Shown piece after piece: positions 18,092-26,976 of a stretch of DNA of 64,000 nucleotides. Each line of letters starts with the position of its first letter. The stretch's first letter is position 1. The notes under the pieces are model-generated. The model did not search any database and was not told the DNA's origin. It worked only from the letters and a program-made list of their open reading frames with translations. Position numbers and translations under genes: made by a program. Source of the stretch: Brevibacillus choshinensis (GTDB taxonomy: Bacteria; Bacillota; Bacilli; Brevibacillales; Brevibacillaceae); contig NZ_CP069127.1 in the NCBI RefSeq assembly GCF_016811915.1, positions 5,726,501 to 5,790,500 on the forward strand, given 5' to 3'.

Positions 18092-19417
18092 TCATGCAAA
18101 ATTAGGAGAGAAGCTTACCTTCACGGTTTCCGTAACAGCAGCTTCACGCGACTTGGTACTGGGAACATAGCGTTCGACGTCCGCTCCCAAAGCCTGCAGC
18201 TTTTCCGTAAAGTTGACGTAGCCGCGATCGATATGGTGAAGCGCAGAGACTTCTGTCTCACCTTCCGACACCAGACCTGCCAAAACGAGTGCAGCACCGG
18301 CGCGCAAGTCCGTAGCCGCAACCTTGCTGCCAGTCAGCTTGGAGCCGCCCTCTACGATCGCACTGCGTCCCTCGATTTTGATATTCGCATTCATGCGGCG
18401 GAATTCTTCCACATGCATAAAGCGATTTTCAAAAACGGTCTCGGTGACGATGCTGGTGCCTTCGGACACGAGCAGAAGCGCCATCATCTGCGACTGCATG
18501 TCTGTCGGGAATCCCGGGTACGGCAAGGTTTTCAGGTCAACAGCTTTCAGTGGGCCTGTCCGGCGAACACGAATTCCATTTTCCTGTTCATCCACGTCTA
18601 CGCCCATTTCGCGCAGCTTGGCGGTCACAGATTTCAGGTGATCGCAAATCGCGCCTTCTACAAAGACATCTCCGCCAGTAATCGCCGCAGCCACCATAAA
18701 GGTCCCCGCTTCAATCCGGTCCGGAATGACGCAATGCGTGCAGCCCGTCATTTTGTCTACACCTTCAATGCGAATCGAGCCTGTCCCGGCACCGCGAATT
18801 TTTGCCCCCATCCGGTTGAGGAAGTTTGCCAAATCGACGATCTCCGGTTCTTCTGCTGCATTCTCAATCACGGTGGTTCCCTCTGCCAAAGCAGCGGCCA
18901 TCATGATATTTTCCGTTGCACCTACACTAGCGATATCGAGGTAGATTTTCGCACCTTTCAATCGACCTTCCACACTTGCTTCAATGAATCCTTGTCCGAT
19001 CTCGATTTTTGCTCCCATAGCCTCAAACCCTTTGAGGTGCTGATCAATCGGGCGTGTACCAATGGCACATCCACCCGGAAGAGCGACTCGAGCACGTCCT
19101 TTTCTAGCCAAGAGCGGTCCCATTACCAAGAAGGATGCGCGCATCTTGCGGACGAGTTCATAGGATGCTTCCACGCTGGTCAGCTGGCTAGCATTTACAG
19201 TCAACACTTCATGATCATATGTAAGGGAGATTCCCATCGATTTCAAAAGGTCGCATATTGTCCTGACATCGTCGAGAGCCGGCACATCTGAGATGACGCA
19301 TGTCCCTTCTTCGGCCAGGATAGATGCTGCAATAATAGGGAGCACGGCATTTTTGGCGCCAGAGACTTTCACATTCCCCGCCAATGCCTTACCACCGCGG
19401 ACAATAATTTTATCCAA
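18092..19417 (-). CDS. murA: UDP-N-acetylglucosamine 1-carboxyvinyltransferase MurA
   Basis: A 441-residue EPSP-synthase-fold enzyme that adds enolpyruvate from PEP to UDP-GlcNAc, the committed step of peptidoglycan precursor synthesis. The N-terminal GNVKVSGAKNAVLPI holds the substrate-binding Lys-Asn pair. PGGCAIGTRPIDQH near residue 115 contains the active-site Cys that fosfomycin alkylates, so the enzyme should be of the sensitive type. A TTG start at 19417 is used, behind GGAGGGG. The order ywmB-murA-spoIID equals that of Bacillus subtilis murAA. Confidence 0.95.
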   Translation of the reverse strand: MDKIIVRGGKALAGNVKVSGAKNAVLPIIAASILAEEGTCVISDVPALDDVRTICDLLKSMGISLTYDHEVLTVNASQLTSVEASYELVRKMRASFLVMGPLLARKGRARVALPGGCAIGTRPIDQHLKGFEAMGAKIEIGQGFIEASVEGRLKGAKIYLDIASVGATENIMMAAALAEGTTVIENAAEEPEIVDLANFLNRMGAKIRGAGTGSIRIEGVDKMTGCTHCVIPDRIEAGTFMVAAAITGGDVFVEGAICDHLKSVTAKLREMGVDVDEQENGIRVRRTGPLKAVDLKTLPYPGFPTDMQSQMMALLLVSEGTSIVTETVFENRFMHVEEFRRMNANIKIEGRSAIVEGGSKLTGSKVAATDLRAGAALVLAGLVSEGETEVSALHHIDRGYVNFTEKLQALGADVERYVPSTKSREAAVTETVKVSFSPNFA

Positions 19418-19435
19418 TGTGTACCCCTCCGCGTG

Positions 19436-20182
19436 CTAATATTCCACTGTGATGATCGGTGTTCCTACGGTGATCCACGTTCCCTCAGATTCACTGTCAC
19501 GATGGGTTGCCACCTGTAGATTCATCTTTTGTCCGTTTAACGCGATGAATGGCTTCCACTTATGGGTATACCCAGAAATGCTAACAACCGAAACATCCTG
19601 TAAACGTTCAAGCTCTGATGCTTGGAGAGTCTGAAAAATCGACAAAATTTTACCCTCCTGTTGGTCAACACCCATCTTAACATTGTACATTCCGCGAATA
19701 CAAGTGCTAATTTGCGGAATAAAGTCGGCTTTTTTCAGGGCATTCGCGAACGTTTCCTGTATCTGTTCAATATATAGTAGAGATTGTCGGCTTCCAGTCA
19801 ACTGCAGTACTAAATATGTGTCAAAAGAACCATTTTTGGGAACGGCTGACACTTCATAGCGCAACTGAACGCCATCTTGTCTGGTTTCGGTCTGATACGA
19901 GATCATCTGATTTTTCCGCGAGAGTTCTACTTGGGAAAAAGGAATCTCTAGCTGTTCTGCCCATCGTTTCGCCAACTCTTTGACTTCCTCCGTGCTCTGC
20001 AGCTTTCCCATCTCGGCACGTGCACGCACCTGAACGGTTTTCGCTGTGGCTCCAGAGTCCTCCAAAACACTCACCAGCTGTGAGGCGACCGGCTTTCCTT
20101 CTGTGGCTTGGGCCGGCATCCAGTAGATGGCCAAAGCCATCACCGCGAGCGCCAGCATCAACCAACCTGACCATTTCCCCAT
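19436..20182 (-). CDS. ywmB: YwmB family exported protein
   Basis: A 248-residue protein with an N-terminal membrane/signal segment (WLMLALAVMALAIYWM, then PAQA) and a body matching the YwmB family, which has a TATA-box-binding-like fold. The function is unknown. It sits directly upstream of murA as in Bacillus subtilis, 18 bases apart, suggesting co-expression with wall synthesis. The ATG follows AAGGAGAGGG. Recognition is by position, length and topology. Confidence 0.82.
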   Translation of the reverse strand: MGKWSGWLMLALAVMALAIYWMPAQATEGKPVASQLVSVLEDSGATAKTVQVRARAEMGKLQSTEEVKELAKRWAEQLEIPFSQVELSRKNQMISYQTETRQDGVQLRYEVSAVPKNGSFDTYLVLQLTGSRQSLLYIEQIQETFANALKKADFIPQISTCIRGMYNVKMGVDQQEGKILSIFQTLQASELERLQDVSVVSISGYTHKWKPFIALNGQKMNLQVATHRDSESEGTWITVGTPIITVEY

Positions 20183-20283
20183 GTATATCCCTCTCCTTCA
20201 ACCCACATGCATCTCTTTGTACTTCTCATTTTGCACATGAAACTGGGTGGATATACCAGTAGATCCTGCGGAAGTTTGGGCAA

Positions 20284-20514
20284 TTAGGAGAACATGTTTC
20301 CGAATGTGAGCGACCAGCCCAAATAATCAAGGAAGAAGCGGGAAATCTCATACCCTATCACGATGGACAGAAAAATCTGCAGCAGCTTGGCTTGGGCACC
20401 ATTCGGGTGTTTCAGGATCTTATCAAAGCGAAATGACTGCAGGGCCCACCAGCTGAGGCCGATGAACACGATCGTTAAAATAATACTGACAAAGCCGTAG
20501 ATTTCTTGCGGCAC
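20284..20514 (-). CDS. ywzB: DUF1146 family membrane protein YwzB
   Basis: A 76-residue protein with two membrane segments (FVSIILTIVFIGLSWWALQSF and a C-terminal LLQIFLSIVIGYEISRFF) separated by the FDKILKHP loop typical of DUF1146. The function is unknown. GTG start at 20514 behind GAGGAGG. In Bacillus subtilis ywzB lies between atpC and ywmB; here the nuo operon and one more gene intervene between atpC and it. Confidence 0.85.
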   Translation of the reverse strand: MPQEIYGFVSIILTIVFIGLSWWALQSFRFDKILKHPNGAQAKLLQIFLSIVIGYEISRFFLDYLGWSLTFGNMFS

Positions 20515-20550
20515 ACTTATTTCCTCCTCTGTTCTCCTGTAAAAAAAAAC

Positions 20551-20579
20551 AGGGACAGCCCGTCAATCAGGCTATCCCT
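20551..20579 (-). terminator. Terminator of the nuo operon
   Basis: A 10-bp stem (AGGGACAGCC / GGCTATCCCT) with a 9-base loop and GTTTTTTTTT on the minus strand, just after nuoN. Confidence 0.88.
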
Positions 20580-20612
20580 CTATTGTACATGAATGGCTAC
20601 TGTGTTTCGAGT

Positions 20613-22139
20613 TTATTGAAAGGTCGGAGGTAGCATATTTCCGAAATCAAACGACGGATTGAAATGCGCCTGGACGTAATCGGTCACCAGTCCCGGGAAA
20701 GCCCCAAAGAAGACGGTCGCGACTGCCATGATGAGGACAAAGGTCCAGATTCCTTTCGGTACATACATCGGTGCCTCGCTCGCCCCCGGACGCATGTACA
20801 TTTGTCGAATGATCCCGAAATAGTAGTAGTACGAAATGACGCTGGTGATGATCATCACCGCAGACAACCAGTAGTTTTCCTGCGCCAGGGAACCCATGAA
20901 CAGATAGAACTTCCCGAAAAACCCTGCGGTAATCGGAATTCCCGCCAAGGAAAGCAGGAAAATGCTCATGGCGATGGCGAGCAGCGGCGATCGGTGATAC
21001 AAGCCTGCAAAGCCTTTTAGATCTTCCGTCCCTTGCTCACGCGTGACCACCATAATCACGGCAAAAGCCCCAAAGCTGACGAGCAGATAACCGAACAGAT
21101 AGAAGATCACTTCACTGAAAAAGAGGGTCGTCGGCGGAACGAACGGGACAAGCAGATACCCCGCTTGGGCAATTCCGGAGAAGGCCATCATTCGCTTGAT
21201 ATTCGTCTGCCTGAGCGCCATCGTGTTACCGATGATCATCGAAGCCGCTGCCATGATACCGAGATACAGACTCCCCTGATCAAAGAAGAACCGGCTGGAG
21301 CCGTCCGTGACATTGAAGAACGAAATCAGCAGAAGACGGAACAGCAGTGCAAATCCCGCCGCTTTTGACACGACTGCCAGAAAAGCCGTGACCGGAGTCG
21401 GAGCCCCTTGGTAAACATCCGGCGCCCACATATGGTTGGGAGCAGCCGAAATTTTAAAGGCGAGTCCGACAGCCAGAAAGGCAAAGGCGATGTACACGAG
21501 GAACTGATAACCCGCCATGCTCACTTCTGCCAATCGCGTCGATATCTCATACACATGCGTCGTGCCTGTCAAGCCGTAGACGTACGACATCCCGAACAAC
21601 GTAACAGCCGTGGCAATGCTGCCGGAGACGACGTACTTAAACGCCGATTCGTTGGAATGGAGCGACTTTTTCCGCAACCCTACCAGAACATAGGAAGAAA
21701 GGGACAACAGCTCCAACCCGACGAACAACGTGATCAGATCGGCGGAGGATGCCATGACCATCGCACCCAGCAGACCCGTCAAGAGCAGATAGTAATATTC
21801 ACCCGTGTGCTCTACTTCTCTCTGCTTCAGATACGACAGAGACATCAACAGGGTGAAGGCCGTTCCCCCCAGGAAAAGCAGCTTGAAAGCATTGCCGTAA
21901 TTGTCGATGCGGATCATGTCCGTCATGTAGCTGTAGGGCTTATCGAGCGTGCCTACATTGACGAACACAAAGACCGCAGCCAGTACGACTCCGAGCAGCG
22001 ACAGCCACCCGATCACTTGCTTGCCGAGTCTTTTTCCCGCAAACAGGTCCAAAAGCGACAAGGCCGTGGCAAAACCTAAAATGATAAATTCGGGCAGAAG
22101 GTAACTCCAGTCATACGAGAAGATATCTTTAACGTCCAT
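20613..22139 (-). CDS. nuoN: NADH-quinone oxidoreductase subunit N
   Basis: A 508-residue, ~14-helix antiporter-like subunit of the membrane arm of complex I, one of three that conduct protons. Typical blocks include GLELLSLSSYVLVGLRK with the conserved Glu and AAPNHMWAPDVYQGAPTPVTAF with the Lys/His region. It is the last gene of the nuo operon and follows nuoM by four bases. AGGAGGG is seven bases before the ATG. Confidence 0.95.
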   Translation of the reverse strand: MDVKDIFSYDWSYLLPEFIILGFATALSLLDLFAGKRLGKQVIGWLSLLGVVLAAVFVFVNVGTLDKPYSYMTDMIRIDNYGNAFKLLFLGGTAFTLLMSLSYLKQREVEHTGEYYYLLLTGLLGAMVMASSADLITLFVGLELLSLSSYVLVGLRKKSLHSNESAFKYVVSGSIATAVTLFGMSYVYGLTGTTHVYEISTRLAEVSMAGYQFLVYIAFAFLAVGLAFKISAAPNHMWAPDVYQGAPTPVTAFLAVVSKAAGFALLFRLLLISFFNVTDGSSRFFFDQGSLYLGIMAAASMIIGNTMALRQTNIKRMMAFSGIAQAGYLLVPFVPPTTLFFSEVIFYLFGYLLVSFGAFAVIMVVTREQGTEDLKGFAGLYHRSPLLAIAMSIFLLSLAGIPITAGFFGKFYLFMGSLAQENYWLSAVMIITSVISYYYYFGIIRQMYMRPGASEAPMYVPKGIWTFVLIMAVATVFFGAFPGLVTDYVQAHFNPSFDFGNMLPPTFQ

Positions 22140-22143
22140 GGAT

Positions 22144-23685
22144 TTACCCTCCTATTCCCGTGACAATGGGTACGATGGATTTCAGTGCTTGCTGCATCGG
22201 ATTTCCCAGAACCGCAGGATAAACCCCGATCAGGATAATGAAGCCCAAGAGGACCACCATCGGAATGACTTCCATCGGCTGCGCGTCTGCAAGGCTGTTG
22301 AACCGGGCAGGCGTCGGGCCAAAGGTCGTGCGCAGGATCGCCCGAAGCAAATAGACGGCAGTCAGTACAATGCCCAGTGCCCCTACTGCCGCAAGAGCTG
22401 GCATGCGCCCGAACAGACCGAGGAAGGCAAAGAATTCACTGATGAACCCTGACATTCCTGGCAGCCCCAAAGAGGCCATCGCCCCTGCCAGCAGGATTCC
22501 GCTGACGAAAGGCATCGATTTGGCGAGCCCTCCCAAATCGTCGATCATGGAAGTCTGCGTCCGGTCCCAAATCACGCCGATCAAGAAGAATAGCAGCGCC
22601 GAGATAAAGCCGTGAGACACTACCTGGAACATCGCTCCCTGAAAGCCGATACTATTCATCGAAGCAAAGCCGAGCAGGACGATCCCCATATGGCTGATAC
22701 TCGAGTATGCCAGCACCATTTTCAGATCCTTTTGGACGAAAGCCAGTACGGCTCCATACAGGACATTGATGATCCCCAATACTGCGAGCCAAGTGGAAAA
22801 CTGGTAGGCTTGCTCCGGGAAAAACCCAATGCCCATCCGCAGCAATCCGTACGCGCCCATTTTCAACAAAATCCCCGAGTGAATCATGACGATCGACGGG
22901 GGCGCTTGCACGTGTACCTTCAGCATCCACGTATGGAACGGAAAAACGGGCAGCTTGATCGCGAATGCGATGAAAAGCGCCAGGAACAATCCATAGCGGA
23001 ATGCGGGGGTCAGCGCCCCAGCAGCCGGATGCTCCGGTGTGGACAAGATCGTTGTAATTTGATCAATATTCATCGTACGCATCATGATAAAGATGACGAT
23101 AAACGCGAGAAGCATGATGCCCGAACCGATTCCGTTGTACAACAAGAACTTGTTCGCGGCGTGTTCACGTTCCCCATAGCCCCAGATCCCTATGAGGAAG
23201 AACATAGGCACCAGAGTCATTTCAAAGAAAATGAAGAAGAGAAACAGGTTGTCAGCGGCAAAGACGCCCAGCATCCCGATCAGCAAGATATGAAACAGGA
23301 TGAAATACTCTTTCAATCTCTTTTTGACTTGCCAGGAGGCTACTGCTGCCATCATCCCGATGATGGCCGTCAACAGGATCAGCGGCATCGATATCCCATC
23401 GACGCCCAGCTCATAATTGATGTCAAACGTAAAGACTGCCCCTGTCTGTGCCAAGCCGATCGGAATCGAAATCCAATCGTGCCTTTCCACAAACTGCAGA
23501 TTGGTCGTGTCGTAATTGAAACTTCCGAACATCCACAAGGACAGGATCAGCGGGAGCACCGTACCGTATATCCCGATCTGCTTGATGACCCCGCCTTGAT
23601 GATTAGGCACAAACGCCAAAATCACAATCGCCAGCAACGGTGAGAACACGAGTGACGACAACAGGATATTAGTGACCGAATCCAA
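22144..23685 (-). CDS. nuoM: NADH-quinone oxidoreductase subunit M
   Basis: A 513-residue antiporter-like membrane subunit of complex I. The conserved FFEMTLVPMFFLIGIWG holds the essential Glu, and PVFPFHTWMLKVHVQAPPS is the family signature. The TTG at 23685 is preferred because AAGGAGG ends eight bases before it; the GTG at 23694 overlaps that site. The start lies inside the 3' end of nuoL, so the two are translationally coupled. Confidence 0.95.
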   Translation of the reverse strand: MDSVTNILLSSLVFSPLLAIVILAFVPNHQGGVIKQIGIYGTVLPLILSLWMFGSFNYDTTNLQFVERHDWISIPIGLAQTGAVFTFDINYELGVDGISMPLILLTAIIGMMAAVASWQVKKRLKEYFILFHILLIGMLGVFAADNLFLFFIFFEMTLVPMFFLIGIWGYGEREHAANKFLLYNGIGSGIMLLAFIVIFIMMRTMNIDQITTILSTPEHPAAGALTPAFRYGLFLALFIAFAIKLPVFPFHTWMLKVHVQAPPSIVMIHSGILLKMGAYGLLRMGIGFFPEQAYQFSTWLAVLGIINVLYGAVLAFVQKDLKMVLAYSSISHMGIVLLGFASMNSIGFQGAMFQVVSHGFISALLFFLIGVIWDRTQTSMIDDLGGLAKSMPFVSGILLAGAMASLGLPGMSGFISEFFAFLGLFGRMPALAAVGALGIVLTAVYLLRAILRTTFGPTPARFNSLADAQPMEVIPMVVLLGFIILIGVYPAVLGNPMQQALKSIVPIVTGIGG

Positions 23686-25591
23686 AGAGCCCACCTCCTT
23701 GCGCCGTCAAGCTGATCGCGACAATCAAGAGCAGCAGCCCAAACAGCACCACCGCAGCGTAGGACTGCATCTGTCCGCTCTGCGCTCTCGCATGCAAGGA
23801 ACTGATCCCCTGCGTGATCTTTGCCGTCAGGCCGACCAGCCCATCCACGATATACTTGTCAAAGCCGTTTAGGATGAACCCGAGCCACCCCAATGGCCTT
23901 ACGATCACGTAGTGGTACAGCTCATCGATGTAGTACTTCCGGTAAGACAACCGGTAGAGCCATGGCAATGTCTCTGGAATCGCATCCGACGGAATGGACT
24001 TCCTTCCGTACATCAGGTATGCGAGGACAATCCCCAAAATGGAAATCGCGAGCGCCAACACTTGGAGCCATGTCGCTGCATGCTCCGAGCCTTCCCCAAA
24101 CACACTGGCAATAGCGGCACCCGTGTTGGAATCGAGCAGCCATTCAGACAGCATCGGTGCGTACGGCGTATTGATAAACCCTGCAATGATCGCCAGCACA
24201 GCCAAAATGAGCAGAGGGCCTGTCATCACAGACGGCGATTCATGTGCCTCGTGCTTGCCTCTCGCCTCCCCGGTAAATGTCAGGAAGTAGAGTCGGAACA
24301 TGTAGAATGCGGTAAAGAATGCAGCCACCAGAGCAAGCACCAGCAAATCGTAGCGGTGCGCTCCATATACGGCCCCCAGGATGGCTTCTTTGGACCAAAA
24401 ACCAGCGAACGGGAAGATCCCCGCGATCGCCAGACAGCCAATCAGGAAAGTCAGCGCTGTGATCGGCATCTTCTTCCACAACCCACCCATTTCAAACACA
24501 TCCTGCGTATGTACAGCATGGATGACACTCCCTGCTCCCAGGAACAGAAGTGCTTTGAAAAAAGCGTGAGTCATCAAATGGAAGGAACCAGCGACATAGC
24601 CTGCAGCACCGGCTACACCCAAGGCCAGCATCATGTACCCGAGCTGACTCACAGTCGAATACGCGAGCACCCGCTTGATATCTCTTTGCGTCAAGCCGAT
24701 AGAGGCAGCGAAAATCGCGGTAAACCCGCCCACATAAGCCACAACGGTCAGCGCCGTCTCCGAAGCGATAAACACCGGATATGTCGCAGCCACCAGATAC
24801 ACACCTGCCGCAACCATCGTCGCCGCGTGGATCAGAGCAGATACGGGAGTCGGGCCTTCCATGGCGTCAGGCAGCCATGTATGGAGCGGGAATTGGCCCG
24901 ATTTCCCTACAGCCCCCACAAAGATGAGGATCGCTGCTGTCGTAATCATCCAAGGCTCCAGCCTGCCTAGTGCCACACTTTCAAAAATTTGCTCGTAGTC
25001 AAAGCTGCCGGTCCACCAGAACAACAGGCAGATCCCGATAAACAGCCCAAGGTCGCCAACGCGTGTGACGATGAAAGCCTTTTTCGCTGCAGCCTTTGCT
25101 TCCGGCTTGAAGAAGTAGTACCCCACCAACAGGAACGAGCAGACACCCACCAGCTCCCAGAAAATGTACACTTGAAGGAGGTTTGGCGAGATCACCAATC
25201 CCAGCATGGAAAAGGTGAACAGCGCGAGGTACTGATAAAACACAGGAAAGCGTTCATCCCCATGCATGTAGCCTTTGGAGTAAATCTGAACCAACAGGCT
25301 GACCAAAGTCACAATCACCAGCATCATGGCATTGAGCTGATTGACTTCGAAGCCCATATTAATCACGATGTCTCCCACCTGGAGCCAATCGACGACAAAC
25401 TTGTAATCAGCCGCTCCCCCATGGAATCTCTCCCAGAAGGTGAGCGCCGCTATCCCAAACGAAACTGCCGTCAGCACAATGCCGACCAGAGAAGCTCCTT
25501 CTTTCAACTGGCGACCAAACGAGACGATCACGATGAAAGCAAGAAGCGGAAACAGAGGGATGAGCCAGGCGTAGTGCAGAAGAGTATCCAT
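23669..25591 (-). CDS. nuoL: NADH-quinone oxidoreductase subunit L
   Basis: A 640-residue distal antiporter-like subunit with the long C-terminal lateral helix region. Signature blocks: IFWELVGVCSFLLVGYYF with the conserved Glu, and KSGQFPLHTWLPDAMEGPTP. AAGGAGG precedes the ATG. Its last bases contain the Shine-Dalgarno and start of nuoM. Confidence 0.96.
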   Translation of the reverse strand: MDTLLHYAWLIPLFPLLAFIVIVSFGRQLKEGASLVGIVLTAVSFGIAALTFWERFHGGAADYKFVVDWLQVGDIVINMGFEVNQLNAMMLVIVTLVSLLVQIYSKGYMHGDERFPVFYQYLALFTFSMLGLVISPNLLQVYIFWELVGVCSFLLVGYYFFKPEAKAAAKKAFIVTRVGDLGLFIGICLLFWWTGSFDYEQIFESVALGRLEPWMITTAAILIFVGAVGKSGQFPLHTWLPDAMEGPTPVSALIHAATMVAAGVYLVAATYPVFIASETALTVVAYVGGFTAIFAASIGLTQRDIKRVLAYSTVSQLGYMMLALGVAGAAGYVAGSFHLMTHAFFKALLFLGAGSVIHAVHTQDVFEMGGLWKKMPITALTFLIGCLAIAGIFPFAGFWSKEAILGAVYGAHRYDLLVLALVAAFFTAFYMFRLYFLTFTGEARGKHEAHESPSVMTGPLLILAVLAIIAGFINTPYAPMLSEWLLDSNTGAAIASVFGEGSEHAATWLQVLALAISILGIVLAYLMYGRKSIPSDAIPETLPWLYRLSYRKYYIDELYHYVIVRPLGWLGFILNGFDKYIVDGLVGLTAKITQGISSLHARAQSGQMQSYAAVVLFGLLLLIVAISLTAQGGGLFGFGH

Positions 25592-25618
25592 CTTTGTCCT
25601 CCTTATCAGGTTTCCATC

Positions 25619-25930
25619 TTATCGTTTCATTTGATCCATCTCGTCCACATTGACTGTCGCTTTGTTGCGGTAGAGGGCAATCAAGATGGCCAATCCCAGC
25701 GCCACTTCAGCAGCTGCAACCGTCATGGAAAACAGGGTGAAGATTTGTCCGGATACAGACGGGTACAAGCCGTATTTGGAGAATGCGACCAAATTGATAT
25801 TCACCGCATTCATCATGAGCTCGATTGAAAGCAAAACAACGACTGCATTGCGCTTGGTCAAGGCACCGTACAGACCTACACAAAAGAGAATCAACGCGAC
25901 CAGCAGATAGGAGGTAATGCTTACTGTCAT
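25619..25930 (-). CDS. nuoK: NADH-quinone oxidoreductase subunit K
   Basis: A 103-residue, three-helix membrane subunit. The middle block VVLLSIELMMNAVNINLVAF carries the conserved membrane Glu and the C-terminal helix block AAEVALGLAILIALYRN a second one. ATGA overlap with nuoJ (25927-25930) indicates coupled translation; AGGAGG is upstream. Confidence 0.95.
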   Translation of the reverse strand: MTVSITSYLLVALILFCVGLYGALTKRNAVVVLLSIELMMNAVNINLVAFSKYGLYPSVSGQIFTLFSMTVAAAEVALGLAILIALYRNKATVNVDEMDQMKR

Positions 25931-26436
25931 TCGTTATCCTCCTCCTTTTTTGCCATGATGATCGACCCGATCAATGCAACCAGCAGCAATACGGATACCA
26001 GCTCGAACGGAATCACGTATTCGGTGAATACCGCAAGCCCGATCTCTTTCGCATTGCTCACGTCTGATGCTACTGGAGCAGGCGAAGCTGGCCATGGCGT
26101 GTTTTGAATTCCCCAGAACAAGAGCGCGAAAATAACCGCTACGAACAAAAGGATGAAGCGGTTTTTCCACTTGCGCCCTGTGCCCTCATCATTCGCATCG
26201 TGCTTGGTCAGCATGATTCCGAACAGCATCAGGATGGAGATGGCCCCGGAGTATACGAGCACCTGCGAGACTCCGACGAAATCAGCCCCCACCAGAACGA
26301 ACAGTCCGGCAATGCTGATGAAGGTAATCCCCAGCGAAATGACCATGTGGACCACACGGGTAAAGCTGATCATGAAGACGGCTCCACCGATCGTCATGAG
26401 AGAGAGGATAAAAAAGGCTACGAATTGGCCTGTCAT
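25927..26436 (-). CDS. nuoJ: NADH-quinone oxidoreductase subunit J
   Basis: A 169-residue membrane subunit with five hydrophobic segments. GADFVGVSQVLVYSGAISIL is the family signature with the conserved Tyr. GGGAGGAG precedes the ATG. It starts just after nuoI ends and overlaps nuoK by four bases. Confidence 0.95.
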   Translation of the reverse strand: MTGQFVAFFILSLMTIGGAVFMISFTRVVHMVISLGITFISIAGLFVLVGADFVGVSQVLVYSGAISILMLFGIMLTKHDANDEGTGRKWKNRFILLFVAVIFALLFWGIQNTPWPASPAPVASDVSNAKEIGLAVFTEYVIPFELVSVLLLVALIGSIIMAKKEEDNE

Positions 26437-26438
26437 CG

Positions 26439-26852
26439 CTAATTCTCCTCCCTGACGTTGGTATTGTTGTCATCCAGCCATTTCAGGTTTTTATACAATT
26501 CATCCCGGCTGTACGTCGCCAGCTCAAAGTTGTTCGTCATGACGATGGCTTCTGTCGGACAAACCTCTGTGCACAGATCGCAAAGGATACAGATCTCAAA
26601 GTTGATATCGTAGGTGTCGATGATTTTCCCCTTTTTGTCCGGATCTGGATGGGGCTTGCCAGTCAGCTGAATGCACTCCGTCGGACAGACGCGTGCGCAC
26701 TGGTTGCAGACGATGCATTTTTCCGGAGAAAAGTGCTGTATGCCCCGAAAACGCGGCGGCATAGGAAACGGTACATCCGGATAAAAATGCGTTATTTTCT
26801 TTTCAGTCAGTTTTTTAAACGTATATCCCAGGCCTTTGGCCAGTCCTAGCAT
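26439..26852 (-). CDS. nuoI: NADH-quinone oxidoreductase subunit I (2x 4Fe-4S)
   Basis: A 137-residue ferredoxin-like subunit of the peripheral arm that passes electrons toward cluster N2. Two CxxCxxCxxxCP motifs are intact: CIVCNQCARVCP and CILCDLCTEVCP. The ATG at 26852 is preferred over the GTG at 26861 because GAGGGG lies eight bases before it. A spacer of ~124 bases separates it from nuoH, the only sizeable gap in the operon. Confidence 0.95.
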   Translation of the reverse strand: MLGLAKGLGYTFKKLTEKKITHFYPDVPFPMPPRFRGIQHFSPEKCIVCNQCARVCPTECIQLTGKPHPDPDKKGKIIDTYDINFEICILCDLCTEVCPTEAIVMTNNFELATYSRDELYKNLKWLDDNNTNVREEN

Positions 26853-26976
26853 GTATGTCACCCCTCAGATTTGAGAACTTCGCTGCGCCAAGGCTTTGGC
26901 GAGCCTATGCTATGAAACACGGGATGTGTTGTCTTCCACCCGATGCCGCTACCGTGTGGCATGGAGCTTTTCGATT
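26853..26976 (-). other. Intra-operon spacer with three small hairpins
   Basis: The other junctions in the nuo operon overlap or have gaps of up to about 30 bases. On the minus strand this one holds three possible short stems: ATGCC..GGCAT, AACAC..GTGTT and GCCAA..TTGGC. No ORF or T-run was seen. It may be an mRNA processing or stability element; that is inference. Confidence 0.4.
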
